Of a stretch of 5,224 bases of DNA, positions 1 to 5,224 are shown piece by piece (position 1 is the stretch's first letter; each line of letters opens with the position of its first letter). The stretch is from Methanosaeta sp. NSP1. Its GTDB lineage: Archaea > Halobacteriota > Methanosarcinia > Methanotrichales > Methanotrichaceae. The notes beneath the pieces are model-generated. The model made no database searches. It was not told the origin of the DNA and saw only the letters and a list, made by a program, of their open reading frames with translations. Location of the stretch: contig NOLC01000210.1 in NCBI GenBank assembly GCA_002256595.1, positions 1 through 5,224 of the forward strand, written 5' to 3'. The translations under genes and the position numbers were made by a program.

Positions 1-516
1 GGCGATGCGGCTGAAAGGCGGCAGGAAGAAGAGAATGCGAACTGTGCCCGTGGGCAATAGCAGGAGGTAGCCTGCCAGCACTCCGGCTATGGCTCCGCTG
101 GCTCCTACATTGGGAATCATGGAGGTGGGATCGGCAGCAATCTGCACCACTGACGCCGCCAGGCCGCAAAGCAGATAAAAAACGAGATAGAGGCCTGAGC
201 CCATCAGGTCCTCCACATTGTCTCCGAATACCACCAGATAGATCATATTGGATGCTATATGCAAGAGGCCGCCGTGGACGAACATGGCGGTGAAGAAGGT
301 GAGATAAAACGGCAGTACCACGCTCTGGCCGCTGGTCACCAGGCCGGGCACCAGGGCCACGGCCTGGATCATGGCATTTAAGCCATCTTCTCCCTCGGTG
401 ATAAGTATAAACGCCTGATAGAGAAAGACCAGTATGTTTATGCCCACTATTGCCGCGGTAACCGCCGGAAAAGTCCGACGGGGTATGATCTCCTCTGTGC
501 CCACGGGCGCGAACAT
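1..516 (-). CDS. Rhomboid family intramembrane serine protease (3' part cut off by window edge)
   Basis: Rhomboids cut transmembrane segments of substrate proteins inside the membrane. I translated 172 residues from the ATG at 514-516; the frame stays open to base 1, so the C-terminus lies outside the window. A short polar N-terminus (1-17) is followed by a hydrophobic segment (about 18-39). TM2 carries the family's H-x4-H-x3-N pattern as His81, His86 and Asn90 (FVHGGLLHIASN), with the same spacing as H145/H150/N154 of E. coli GlpG. Two more hydrophobic segments follow. The catalytic serine motif GASGAIAG is at 138-145, with Ser140 the expected nucleophile. The catalytic histidine of TM6 would lie beyond the edge, so activity cannot be confirmed. 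A strong Shine-Dalgarno site fixes the start. The stop of the reductase gene lies 72 bases upstream. Family assignment is firm; the substrate is unknown. Confidence 0.93.
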   Translation of the reverse strand, partial: MFAPVGTEEIIPRRTFPAVTAAIVGINILVFLYQAFILITEGEDGLNAMIQAVALVPGLVTSGQSVVLPFYLTFFTAMFVHGGLLHIASNMIYLVVFGDNVEDLMGSGLYLVFYLLCGLAASVVQIAADPTSMIPNVGASGAIAGVLAGYLLLLPTGTVRILFFLPPFSRIA

Positions 517-524
517 CTCTTAAT

Positions 525-530
525 CCCTCC
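525..530 (-). promoter_or_regulatory. Shine-Dalgarno site of the rhomboid gene
   Basis: The minus strand reads GGAGGG, followed by 8 bases and then ATG at 514-516. This is the strongest ribosome binding site in the window and decides the rhomboid start. Confidence 0.8.
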
Positions 531-554
531 ACTGTTCTGTGATCTATCGGCTTA

Positions 555-566
555 GTAGATAAAACC
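555..566 (-). promoter_or_regulatory. Possible TATA box for the rhomboid gene
   Basis: The minus strand reads GGTTTTATCTAC. With the usual archaeal spacing of about 25 bases, transcription would begin near 534 and give a leader of about 17 bases that includes the GGAGGG site. This is a fit by position and composition only. The gene could also be read through from the reductase gene upstream. Confidence 0.35.
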
Positions 567-588
567 GGGTATCTCATGGCCTTAGCTC

Positions 589-1719
589 TCAGACCCATCC
601 GGTGCTCATCAGTCGGAGAGGAAGCCTGGGCAGCAGCCAGAGCATGAAATCCCTGTAGGACATTTCGCCCGAGCCAACTTCCAGATACCTTTCCAGGACC
701 TGCTCCTGCCGGGCTAAAATCCCTAAAAGCATCCTGGGATAGCTGTGCATGATCCTGGAGAAGAAGAGTGCATAGCGCAGATCCCCGCCGAATTCCTTTT
801 CTATCCGGCTCTCATAGGACCTGGCCAGAGATGTGGCCGGCGCATCGCCAACCATCTCTCCGGCGATCTTGCCTGAGGCCAGGGCATAATAGATCCCCTC
901 GCCGGTGAATGGGTCCACAAATCCGGCCGCATCTCCTGCCAAGAGCACCCTTCCCCGGGCAACTCTTCTCTTATTTCCTCCCTGAGGAATGATGTGGCCG
1001 GAGAGCCTCATCTCTTCGGAAAAGCCGTTTTCCTTGAGGAAGCGGCGCATAACCTGACGGGGATGGTGTAGGCGTGAGCAGAGGCCACCTATTCCCACCG
1101 AATAGTATCCCCGGTGAGGAAAGATCCAGCCGTAGCCTCCTCCTGCTACTCCGAAGTGAATATCGAGAGCGCTTCCCAGACGCTCGGATATCCCCTCCTC
1201 CTCCGCCTCGATCTCAGATACCAGGCACACTCCATTGGTCTTCCTTCTTTCCCGTCCCGAGATCTCCTTCTTCAGACCATCCTGGCAGCCGCTGGCTATA
1301 GCCAGGAACCGGCTCTTATAGATCCCCTCTTTGGTTTGAATATGGACGCATTCTCCAGCATCCCTGAAGCCCAGGACCTTCTCTGTCTTCGCCTCTGCCC
1401 CGGAGAGAAGAGCTCTATCCAGCAGATGCTGGTCGAATGCGCTTCTATTGATGAGCAAAGTGATGTCATAGCCCCTATGCCTTTCCAGCATGAGATGCCC
1501 ATAATGGACCCTGGCTCCGGTTATATTCCTCTCCTGGATCCATTGGGGAAGGGGATGGTCCAGAAGAGAGAGCGCCTTTCTGGATAGAGCGCCTCCACAG
1601 GGTTTGTACCTGGGAAATTCGCTCTTCTCCAGTATCAGAACATCCAATCCCCGCAAAGCAGCCGCCTGGGCTGCTCCCGATCCGGCCGGTCCGCCCCCGG
1701 CTACAATCAAGTCAAACAT
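589..1719 (-). CDS. Geranylgeranyl reductase family FAD-dependent oxidoreductase
   Basis: The 376-residue product has the full architecture of the geranylgeranyl reductase family. These flavoproteins hydrogenate isoprenoid double bonds; in archaea the best-known role is saturating the geranylgeranyl chains of membrane ether lipids. The N-terminal dinucleotide-binding fold has GGGPAGSG at 8-15 and an acidic residue (Glu31) placed to bind the ADP ribose. Next come PCGG (40-43), a conserved-looking NR-x2-FD-x2-L segment (91-100), the family motif GYGWIFP (195-201), and the second FAD motif LLAGDAAGFVDPFTGEGI (259-276). The C-terminal 100 residues are helical and end in a hydrophobic stretch. No transmembrane segment is obvious, so peripheral membrane binding is likely. 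The ATG at 1717-1719 is the first start after an in-frame TAA directly upstream; its Shine-Dalgarno is weak. Methanogens often carry several paralogues, so the substrate could be archaeol lipids, a polyprenol or a quinone-like side chain. The family call is secure; the substrate is not. Confidence 0.9.
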   Translation of the reverse strand: MFDLIVAGGGPAGSGAAQAAALRGLDVLILEKSEFPRYKPCGGALSRKALSLLDHPLPQWIQERNITGARVHYGHLMLERHRGYDITLLINRSAFDQHLLDRALLSGAEAKTEKVLGFRDAGECVHIQTKEGIYKSRFLAIASGCQDGLKKEISGRERRKTNGVCLVSEIEAEEEGISERLGSALDIHFGVAGGGYGWIFPHRGYYSVGIGGLCSRLHHPRQVMRRFLKENGFSEEMRLSGHIIPQGGNKRRVARGRVLLAGDAAGFVDPFTGEGIYYALASGKIAGEMVGDAPATSLARSYESRIEKEFGGDLRYALFFSRIMHSYPRMLLGILARQEQVLERYLEVGSGEMSYRDFMLWLLPRLPLRLMSTGWV

Positions 1720-1797
1720 TTTAGCTCATTGCCCGGCAAGGAACCGCCCAAGAGAAAGATGCAGCCTTTTTTTCTGCGCATGGATCCTGGCTTTTAC

Positions 1798-2211
1798 CTA
1801 GACACCGGGCAGAGCATCTCCGGGATTGTTTACCCTGGTTCCGGGGACCGCGCCTATTGCGGTGTAATAAGCAGCGGCAGGATAGCCCAGAATTCTTCCG
1901 CTGGCATCAGGCTTGAGCACTCCGCTGCTGGATGACTTCGGCCTTGCGGATATGGGTGAGCGCATGAACTCATCGATGAGGGTCTGATTGTTGGCGAAGG
2001 AAGAGTAGAGGAACTGATAGTACGTCTCCAGATAGGTATTAAACTGGCCGGCATAGTCCGTCACATACTGGCCCCTTCCGTAATATTCTCCCATGAAAAG
2101 CCCAATCTTCAGTCCGTTGGCCACGCCCCTTTGATACTCAGTCATCTGCCCCAGAGCAGGTGCAGCCAGTGCAAGGATAATCAGTACCGCTGTCGCCGCG
2201 ATCAACCTCAT
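1798..2211 (-). CDS. Small secreted tyrosine-rich protein of unknown function
   Basis: I do not recognise this 137-residue protein. Residues 1-21 form a clear Sec-type signal peptide: one arginine, a hydrophobic core of Leu, Ile and Ala, and an A-L-G site that predicts cleavage before Gln22. The mature part of about 116 residues has no cysteine and no second membrane segment, so it should be exported and soluble or wall-associated. It has 12 tyrosines, mostly clustered between residues 26 and 69 (for example EYYGRGQY and LETYYQFLY), one N-glycosylation sequon (Asn75-Gln-Thr), a Ser-rich patch (93-96), and a Pro/Gly-rich tail ending PGDALPGV. The ATG is the first start after an in-frame TGA two codons upstream; the Shine-Dalgarno is weak. 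The frame is intact, and the signal peptide argues for a real gene. It lies 78 bases upstream of the reductase gene and downstream of the SPFH gene. Confidence 0.75.
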   Translation of the reverse strand: MRLIAATAVLIILALAAPALGQMTEYQRGVANGLKIGLFMGEYYGRGQYVTDYAGQFNTYLETYYQFLYSSFANNQTLIDEFMRSPISARPKSSSSGVLKPDASGRILGYPAAAYYTAIGAVPGTRVNNPGDALPGV

Positions 2212-2306
2212 CAGACATCATCTCTGGCGGATACCAATACGGCATGAGCTTTTTAGCTTTTCCATCTGATATTCCCCAAGCGGGTCACAAGATACTTCTC
2301 TAATTG

Positions 2307-2313
2307 AAAAAAA
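2307..2313 (-). terminator. Possible T-run terminator after the SPFH gene
   Basis: The minus strand has seven consecutive T, about 90 bases past the SPFH stop codon, with no clear hairpin in front. Archaeal RNA polymerase can terminate at such T-runs. It lies just downstream of the possible TATA box at 2324-2334, so the two proposals sit uneasily together. Confidence 0.25.
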
Positions 2314-2323
2314 TGGAGCTGAT

Positions 2324-2334
2324 GCTTATATTTC
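2324..2334 (-). promoter_or_regulatory. Possible TATA box for the small secreted protein gene
   Basis: The minus strand reads GAAATATAAGC, the best TATA-like sequence in the 191-base gap upstream of the secreted protein. Transcription would start near 2303 and leave a leader of about 90 bases. A nearer but poorer candidate is the A-rich stretch GCTAAAAAGC around 2250-2258, which would give a leader of under 20 bases. I cannot choose between them from sequence alone. Confidence 0.3.
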
Positions 2335-2402
2335 TCCATAGTGATTCTTCATCTCATATCCACCGGGCTGAGGCATATCATAGACGCCTTGATTTCAGGG
2401 CA

Positions 2403-3254
2403 TCAATTTTTATCCACAATGCTTGTGATATCCATCATGGGCAATATGCCTCCTGCATCGCCCATGATGATCTGCGGCATGGCCTGGCCATCCCATTTGG
2501 CGATCCAATTATTGTAAGCCTCGACTTTGCGGAGTTCGATCAGCTCAGGTGACTCCATCAGGGCGCTCTTCTGAAGCTCCAGGGCCTTGGCTTCGGTTTC
2601 CTTCTTGGCCAGTTCTGCTTTCTGATCGATTATGGTTTGCTCATATCTCTGCTGTGCTCTGAGCTTATCCTGCATGGCCACGTTCTTGGCCTCTATGGCA
2701 TCGTTGAACTCCTTGGAGAAGTCAAAGTTCTGAATGGGAGTGCCTTCCACAACGATATGATAGCTGGCCAGCTCTCGGCTCAGATTATCCTGAATGGAGA
2801 GAGCCACATGCTCTCTGTGAGTGATCAATCCCTCCGCAGTAAACTTTGCCGTGGCAGCTTTTACCACATCCTGCAATTTCTTTTCAATTATGCTCTCATA
2901 GGTGTAGCCAAGCTCACTGTAAATCTTGGCTACGCTATTGGGCTCCAGATGATAAATCACAGAGATCTTAGTGTGAACCGTCTGCAGATCGCTGGAGGCG
3001 CTTGCAGCATCAGCATCCAGTGTTTGCGTTCTAACATTATAGATATTGATGCCATTGGCGATAGGGACCTTGATATGAAATCCCGGATTCTCTGTGCCGC
3101 TTATTTCCCCAAACCAGGTTACGACCGCTCGCTCACCGGCATCCACAGTATAAAATGGATTGAGAATCCAAACAGAAAGCAAAGCCAAAATCACTATGCT
3201 GATTGCCTTCCATTTTAGCATAGCAGGAAATTCTATGTTGCGGACATCCACCAT
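2403..3254 (-). CDS. SPFH/band 7 (prohibitin-like) membrane protein
   Basis: The product belongs to the SPFH (stomatin, prohibitin, flotillin, HflK/C) superfamily. Members assemble into ring- or cage-shaped membrane scaffolds and often regulate membrane proteases. Counting from the ATG at 3252-3254 it has 283 residues. A single membrane anchor (about 17-34) is followed by the typical entry to the band 7 domain, with GERAVVTWFG (40-49) and PGFHIKVP (57-64). The domain runs to about residue 185. A charged coiled-coil-like helix rich in Ala, Lys, Glu and Gln spans about 186-234, including EAKNVAMQDKLRAQQ. The tail is Trp-, Met- and Gly-containing (PQIIMGDAGG). A GTG one codon upstream could extend the protein by one residue, but GGTGATC is spaced better for the ATG. 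No NfeD partner gene is adjacent. The gene is divergent from arcS. Family is firm; the cellular role is unknown. Confidence 0.9.
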   Translation of the reverse strand: MVDVRNIEFPAMLKWKAISIVILALLSVWILNPFYTVDAGERAVVTWFGEISGTENPGFHIKVPIANGINIYNVRTQTLDADAASASSDLQTVHTKISVIYHLEPNSVAKIYSELGYTYESIIEKKLQDVVKAATAKFTAEGLITHREHVALSIQDNLSRELASYHIVVEGTPIQNFDFSKEFNDAIEAKNVAMQDKLRAQQRYEQTIIDQKAELAKKETEAKALELQKSALMESPELIELRKVEAYNNWIAKWDGQAMPQIIMGDAGGILPMMDITSIVDKN

Positions 3255-3258
3255 CACT

Positions 3259-3265
3259 GATCACC
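3259..3265 (-). promoter_or_regulatory. Shine-Dalgarno site of the SPFH gene
   Basis: The minus strand reads GGTGATC, a seven-base match to the AGGAGGTGATC complement of the archaeal 16S 3' end. It sits 4 bases before the ATG at 3252-3254 but only 1 base before the alternative GTG at 3255-3257, so it favours the ATG. No comparable site precedes the internal ATG that begins MLKWKAIS. Confidence 0.6.
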
Positions 3266-3288
3266 ACAACAGACATTATTTTAACTGG

Positions 3289-3296
3289 TATTTATC
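3289..3296 (-). promoter_or_regulatory. Possible TATA box for the SPFH gene
   Basis: The minus strand reads GATAAATA. The expected transcription start about 25 bases downstream is near 3267, leaving a leader of about 13 bases that still contains the GGTGATC site. It is supported by position and composition only. Confidence 0.4.
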
Positions 3297-3353
3297 TATC
3301 CCTCCGTTGTCATTTTTCAAATAGAAATTTCAGGCATCAGAGCTTACGATCGA

Positions 3354-3361
3354 ATATTTAA
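3354..3361 (+). promoter_or_regulatory. Possible TATA box for arcS
   Basis: ATATTTAA lies 43 bases before the ATG of arcS. A start of transcription about 25 bases downstream would be near 3383 and give a leader of about 21 bases. This would put the alternative TTG start at 3377 outside the transcript. Confidence 0.45.
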
Positions 3362-3389
3362 TCCAAGACCGCCTGGTTGAGATCAAAGC

Positions 3390-3393
3390 GAGG
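3390..3393 (+). promoter_or_regulatory. Weak Shine-Dalgarno site of arcS
   Basis: GAGG within GCGAGGCG lies 10 bases before the ATG at 3404. It is short and slightly distant, but it is the only purine-rich candidate next to this start, and it sits inside the leader predicted from the upstream TATA box. Confidence 0.4.
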
Positions 3394-3403
3394 CGCTAGT
3401 GCC

Positions 3404-5146
3404 ATGACCAAGTACTTCGAGGTTCTCCGCCGCGACGGCCCGGCCAGAATGGGAAAGCTGCTATTGGAGCAGCAGATCAGCACACCTGCCCTGATCAGCA
3501 AAGATGATTATGTTTCAGCCGGCAGCATCTACAGCTACACTTCCATTTCGCAAGCTGTTGCCGCCGGAGAGGCCCTGCGGGGCTGCAAGAAGCTGGCCAT
3601 TCTTCCTTATGTTCCGGCTGCTCTGAGATCCGAGCCTGCACTAAAGCTTCCGCCTCTGGATACAGAAGGCCCCAAAGGACTGCTGGTCCATCCCTTCAGC
3701 GCCCGCGAGCCTGAGAAGGCCGATGTCTATGTGCTGGGTAGCGCAGCCGCTCTCAAAAATCCCAGAGACCTGGTGGCGGCAGTGGCGGGACTGCGAGAGA
3801 AAATAGCACCGGATGCAGCTCTTTATGCCCCGGCCCTGGCCACTCCCGCCAACCTGGCCCTGCTGGTCTACCTGGGGATCGATCTTCTGGACGGCATACG
3901 CATGATGGCCGACGGCCTCCTGGGCCGCTACCACACCCGCGATGGGGTCTGGAAGGCATCGGATCTGGTGGAGCTTCCCTGCCGCTGCCAGCACTGCCGG
4001 GAGATGATTGAAGGTGGTGTGAGCGCCGGACGGCTCATGGCCCATAATCTGCAAAAGCTGGAGGAAGAGCTGCTGGCAGTTCGGCAGGCGGTTCGCTCCG
4101 AGAGCATCAGGGAGAATGTGGAGCGGCAGGTGCGGGTGGCGCCGGAGCAGACTGCTGCCCTGCGCCTCCTGGACCAGGAGCATAATTATCTGGAGCGGAG
4201 AGCACCGGTCAGCCGCCGCAGCACAATCTATGCCAACTGCTCCGAGTCCCTGGCTAGGGTGGAGGTAACCCGCTTTGCCCAGAGGGTCATAGGCCGCTAT
4301 AAAGCTCCCCAGAGCGATGTCCTGCTGCTCCTGCCCTGCTCGGCCAAAAAGCCCTACTCCCTATCCCGATCCCACCGGCTCTTTGCCGAGGCCGTTGGCT
4401 CCCGCCGCCGCTATCTCCATGAGCTGATACTGACTTCACCCCTGGCTCTGGTGCCCCGGGAGCTGGAGGAAGCCTATCCCGCCGCCAGCTATGATGTTCC
4501 AGTGACCGGCCGCTGGGATAGAGAGGAGAGAGCCTGGCTGACGGGATGCCTGGAGGCCTACCTTAAGAAAAACAGGTATGCTAAGGTAGTGGCCCATCTT
4601 GATGGAGAACTGGAGCAGGCGGTAAAAGACAGCGGCCTGGAGGCGACGTACACCGGCGGCGGGACCAACGGCCCGGCATTGGAGCGCCTGGGCCAGGCGG
4701 TGGCCGACGCCTGCCGGGATGCTGTGCGCCTGCCCGATCTGCGCCTGCTGCGCTACCGGGCCCATGCCGACTTCTACTTCGGGCCGGAGGCAGGGGATGC
4801 TCTTCTCGCCGGCAAAATAATCGTCAGGGGTAGGGAGATCCAGGACGAGGCCAAAAGGCCCCTGGCCAGTTGGACCATCAATGGCAACATGGCCCTGTCG
4901 ATGGACGGGGCCAAGAGGCTGGAGCCGCTGGGAAGGTACATCGTCAGGATTGGCGACTTCCTGCCCAAGGGCTCACTGCTGGCTCCGGGCGTCGTCGAAG
5001 CAGACGAGCAGATCCGGCCGGGAGACGAGGTGATCATTCGCGGGGAGAAGGCCTTTGGAGTTGGCCGGGCCAGGATGTCCGGCTGGGAGATGATGGCCTC
5101 GAAGCGCGGGGTGGCTGTGGATATAAGGCATATCAAAGAGAGATAG
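3404..5146 (+). CDS. arcS: Archaeosine synthase (ArcS, subunit alpha)
   Basis: ArcS acts after the archaeal tRNA-guanine transglycosylase has placed preQ0 at position 15 of tRNA; it attacks the preQ0 nitrile on the way to archaeosine. Work on the family describes an amidinotransferase activity, and in some archaea addition of lysine followed by cleavage by the radical SAM partner RaSEA. The 580-residue protein starts with a TGT-like domain (FEVLRRDGPARMG near the N-terminus) that has a zinc-type C-x-C-x2-C cluster (Cys193, Cys195, Cys198) and His214 as likely fourth ligand. I see no DSGGF-type TGT catalytic motif. The ArcS hallmark PC-x3-KPY-x2-S-x2-H is complete (311-324; Cys312, Lys316, His324), separating it from TgtA. 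A PUA RNA-binding domain fills about 505-580. The ATG at 3404 is preferred over the TTG at 3377 because the protein then begins MTKYFEVLRRDG, as the family does, and because of the upstream TATA and GAGG. No partner gene is visible. Confidence 0.93.
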   Translation: MTKYFEVLRRDGPARMGKLLLEQQISTPALISKDDYVSAGSIYSYTSISQAVAAGEALRGCKKLAILPYVPAALRSEPALKLPPLDTEGPKGLLVHPFSAREPEKADVYVLGSAAALKNPRDLVAAVAGLREKIAPDAALYAPALATPANLALLVYLGIDLLDGIRMMADGLLGRYHTRDGVWKASDLVELPCRCQHCREMIEGGVSAGRLMAHNLQKLEEELLAVRQAVRSESIRENVERQVRVAPEQTAALRLLDQEHNYLERRAPVSRRSTIYANCSESLARVEVTRFAQRVIGRYKAPQSDVLLLLPCSAKKPYSLSRSHRLFAEAVGSRRRYLHELILTSPLALVPRELEEAYPAASYDVPVTGRWDREERAWLTGCLEAYLKKNRYAKVVAHLDGELEQAVKDSGLEATYTGGGTNGPALERLGQAVADACRDAVRLPDLRLLRYRAHADFYFGPEAGDALLAGKIIVRGREIQDEAKRPLASWTINGNMALSMDGAKRLEPLGRYIVRIGDFLPKGSLLAPGVVEADEQIRPGDEVIIRGEKAFGVGRARMSGWEMMASKRGVAVDIRHIKER

Positions 5147-5155
5147 ATGCATCAC

Positions 5156-5163
5156 TTTATTTT
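5156..5163 (+). terminator. Possible T-rich terminator after arcS
   Basis: TTTATTTT begins 9 bases after the arcS stop codon, with no hairpin in front, as in intrinsic archaeal terminators. The same stretch could instead serve as a TATA box for a gene starting near 5187, so the call is weak. Confidence 0.35.
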
Positions 5164-5224
5164 CCTGCAAGTGCAATATCTCTGAGATGCCCGGACGAGA
5201 TGCTGCCAAACCAGACAAAAAGAA

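Noticed and set aside
46..508. Inverted copies of GCCCGTGGGCA at 46-56 and 498-508
   Set aside because: Both lie within the rhomboid coding sequence in unrelated protein contexts, are short and GC-rich, and have no flanking target-site signals of a mobile element.
1114..1587. A 157-residue open frame on the plus strand opposite the reductase gene
   Set aside because: It is the antisense shadow of the flavoprotein and has no domain features.
1710..1781. A 24-codon frame on the minus strand (MRRKKGCIFLLGG...) between the secreted protein and the reductase gene
   Set aside because: It overlaps the reductase start, lacks a ribosome binding site, and such short frames are common by chance.
2247..2262. 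Tandem eight-base near-repeat AGCTTTTT AGCTTTTC
   Set aside because: Two short AT-rich units are not enough for an operator or repeat array; it may be part of a weak promoter but nothing more can be said.
2256..2339. A 28-codon frame on the minus strand (MEKYKHQLHFFQLEKY...) in the gap upstream of the secreted protein
   Set aside because: It overlaps the possible TATA box and T-run, has no good Shine-Dalgarno, and is too short to support without conservation data.
2637..3218. A 193-residue open frame on the plus strand opposite the SPFH gene
   Set aside because: The opposite strand encodes a clear SPFH protein with membrane anchor and motifs; this frame has none and no ribosome binding site was seen.
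3641..4183. A 180-residue open frame on the minus strand inside arcS
   Set aside because: It lies fully opposite the conserved TGT-like and zinc-site coding sequence of arcS, has no recognisable domain, and is expected by chance in GC-rich DNA.
5178..5188. Inverted repeat ATCTCTGAGAT after arcS
   Set aside because: The loop would be a single base, or the stem only four base pairs with a three-base loop, and no T-run follows, so it does not make a credible hairpin terminator.

Overview
The window looks like chromosomal DNA from a methanogenic euryarchaeon. A Methanothrix/Methanosarcinales-type organism is my best guess, but the rank is inferred from gene content and not proven. Three things point to archaea: an archaeosine synthase (ArcS), a geranylgeranyl reductase-family flavoprotein of the kind that saturates archaeal lipids, and AT-rich TATA-like boxes about 25 bases before likely transcript starts, with Shine-Dalgarno sites (GGAGGG, GGTGATC) that match the archaeal 16S 3' end. 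There are no rRNA, tRNA, CRISPR, insertion-sequence or phage features.

Layout. Four genes lie on the minus strand and, reading in their own direction from right to left, are: an SPFH/prohibitin-like membrane protein (2403-3254), a small secreted protein of unknown function (1798-2211), a geranylgeranyl reductase-family oxidoreductase (589-1719), and a rhomboid intramembrane serine protease that runs off the left edge (1-516). Gaps of 191, 78 and 72 bases separate them, and possible TATA boxes sit in two of these gaps, so they are not a tightly packed operon. A divergent intergenic region (3255-3403) then separates them from arcS on the plus strand (3404-5146), which ends 78 bases before the right edge.

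How the genes relate. All four minus-strand products are predicted to act in, on or across the membrane: scaffold, secreted protein, lipid or isoprenoid reductase and membrane protease. That gives the block an envelope theme, but no shared pathway can be shown from the sequence. ArcS belongs to a different system, the modification of G15 in tRNA to archaeosine; its partner enzymes are not in the window. Most of the region is ordinary archaeal core sequence. The least explained item is the tyrosine-rich secreted 137-residue protein. I found no convincing undescribed multi-gene system.
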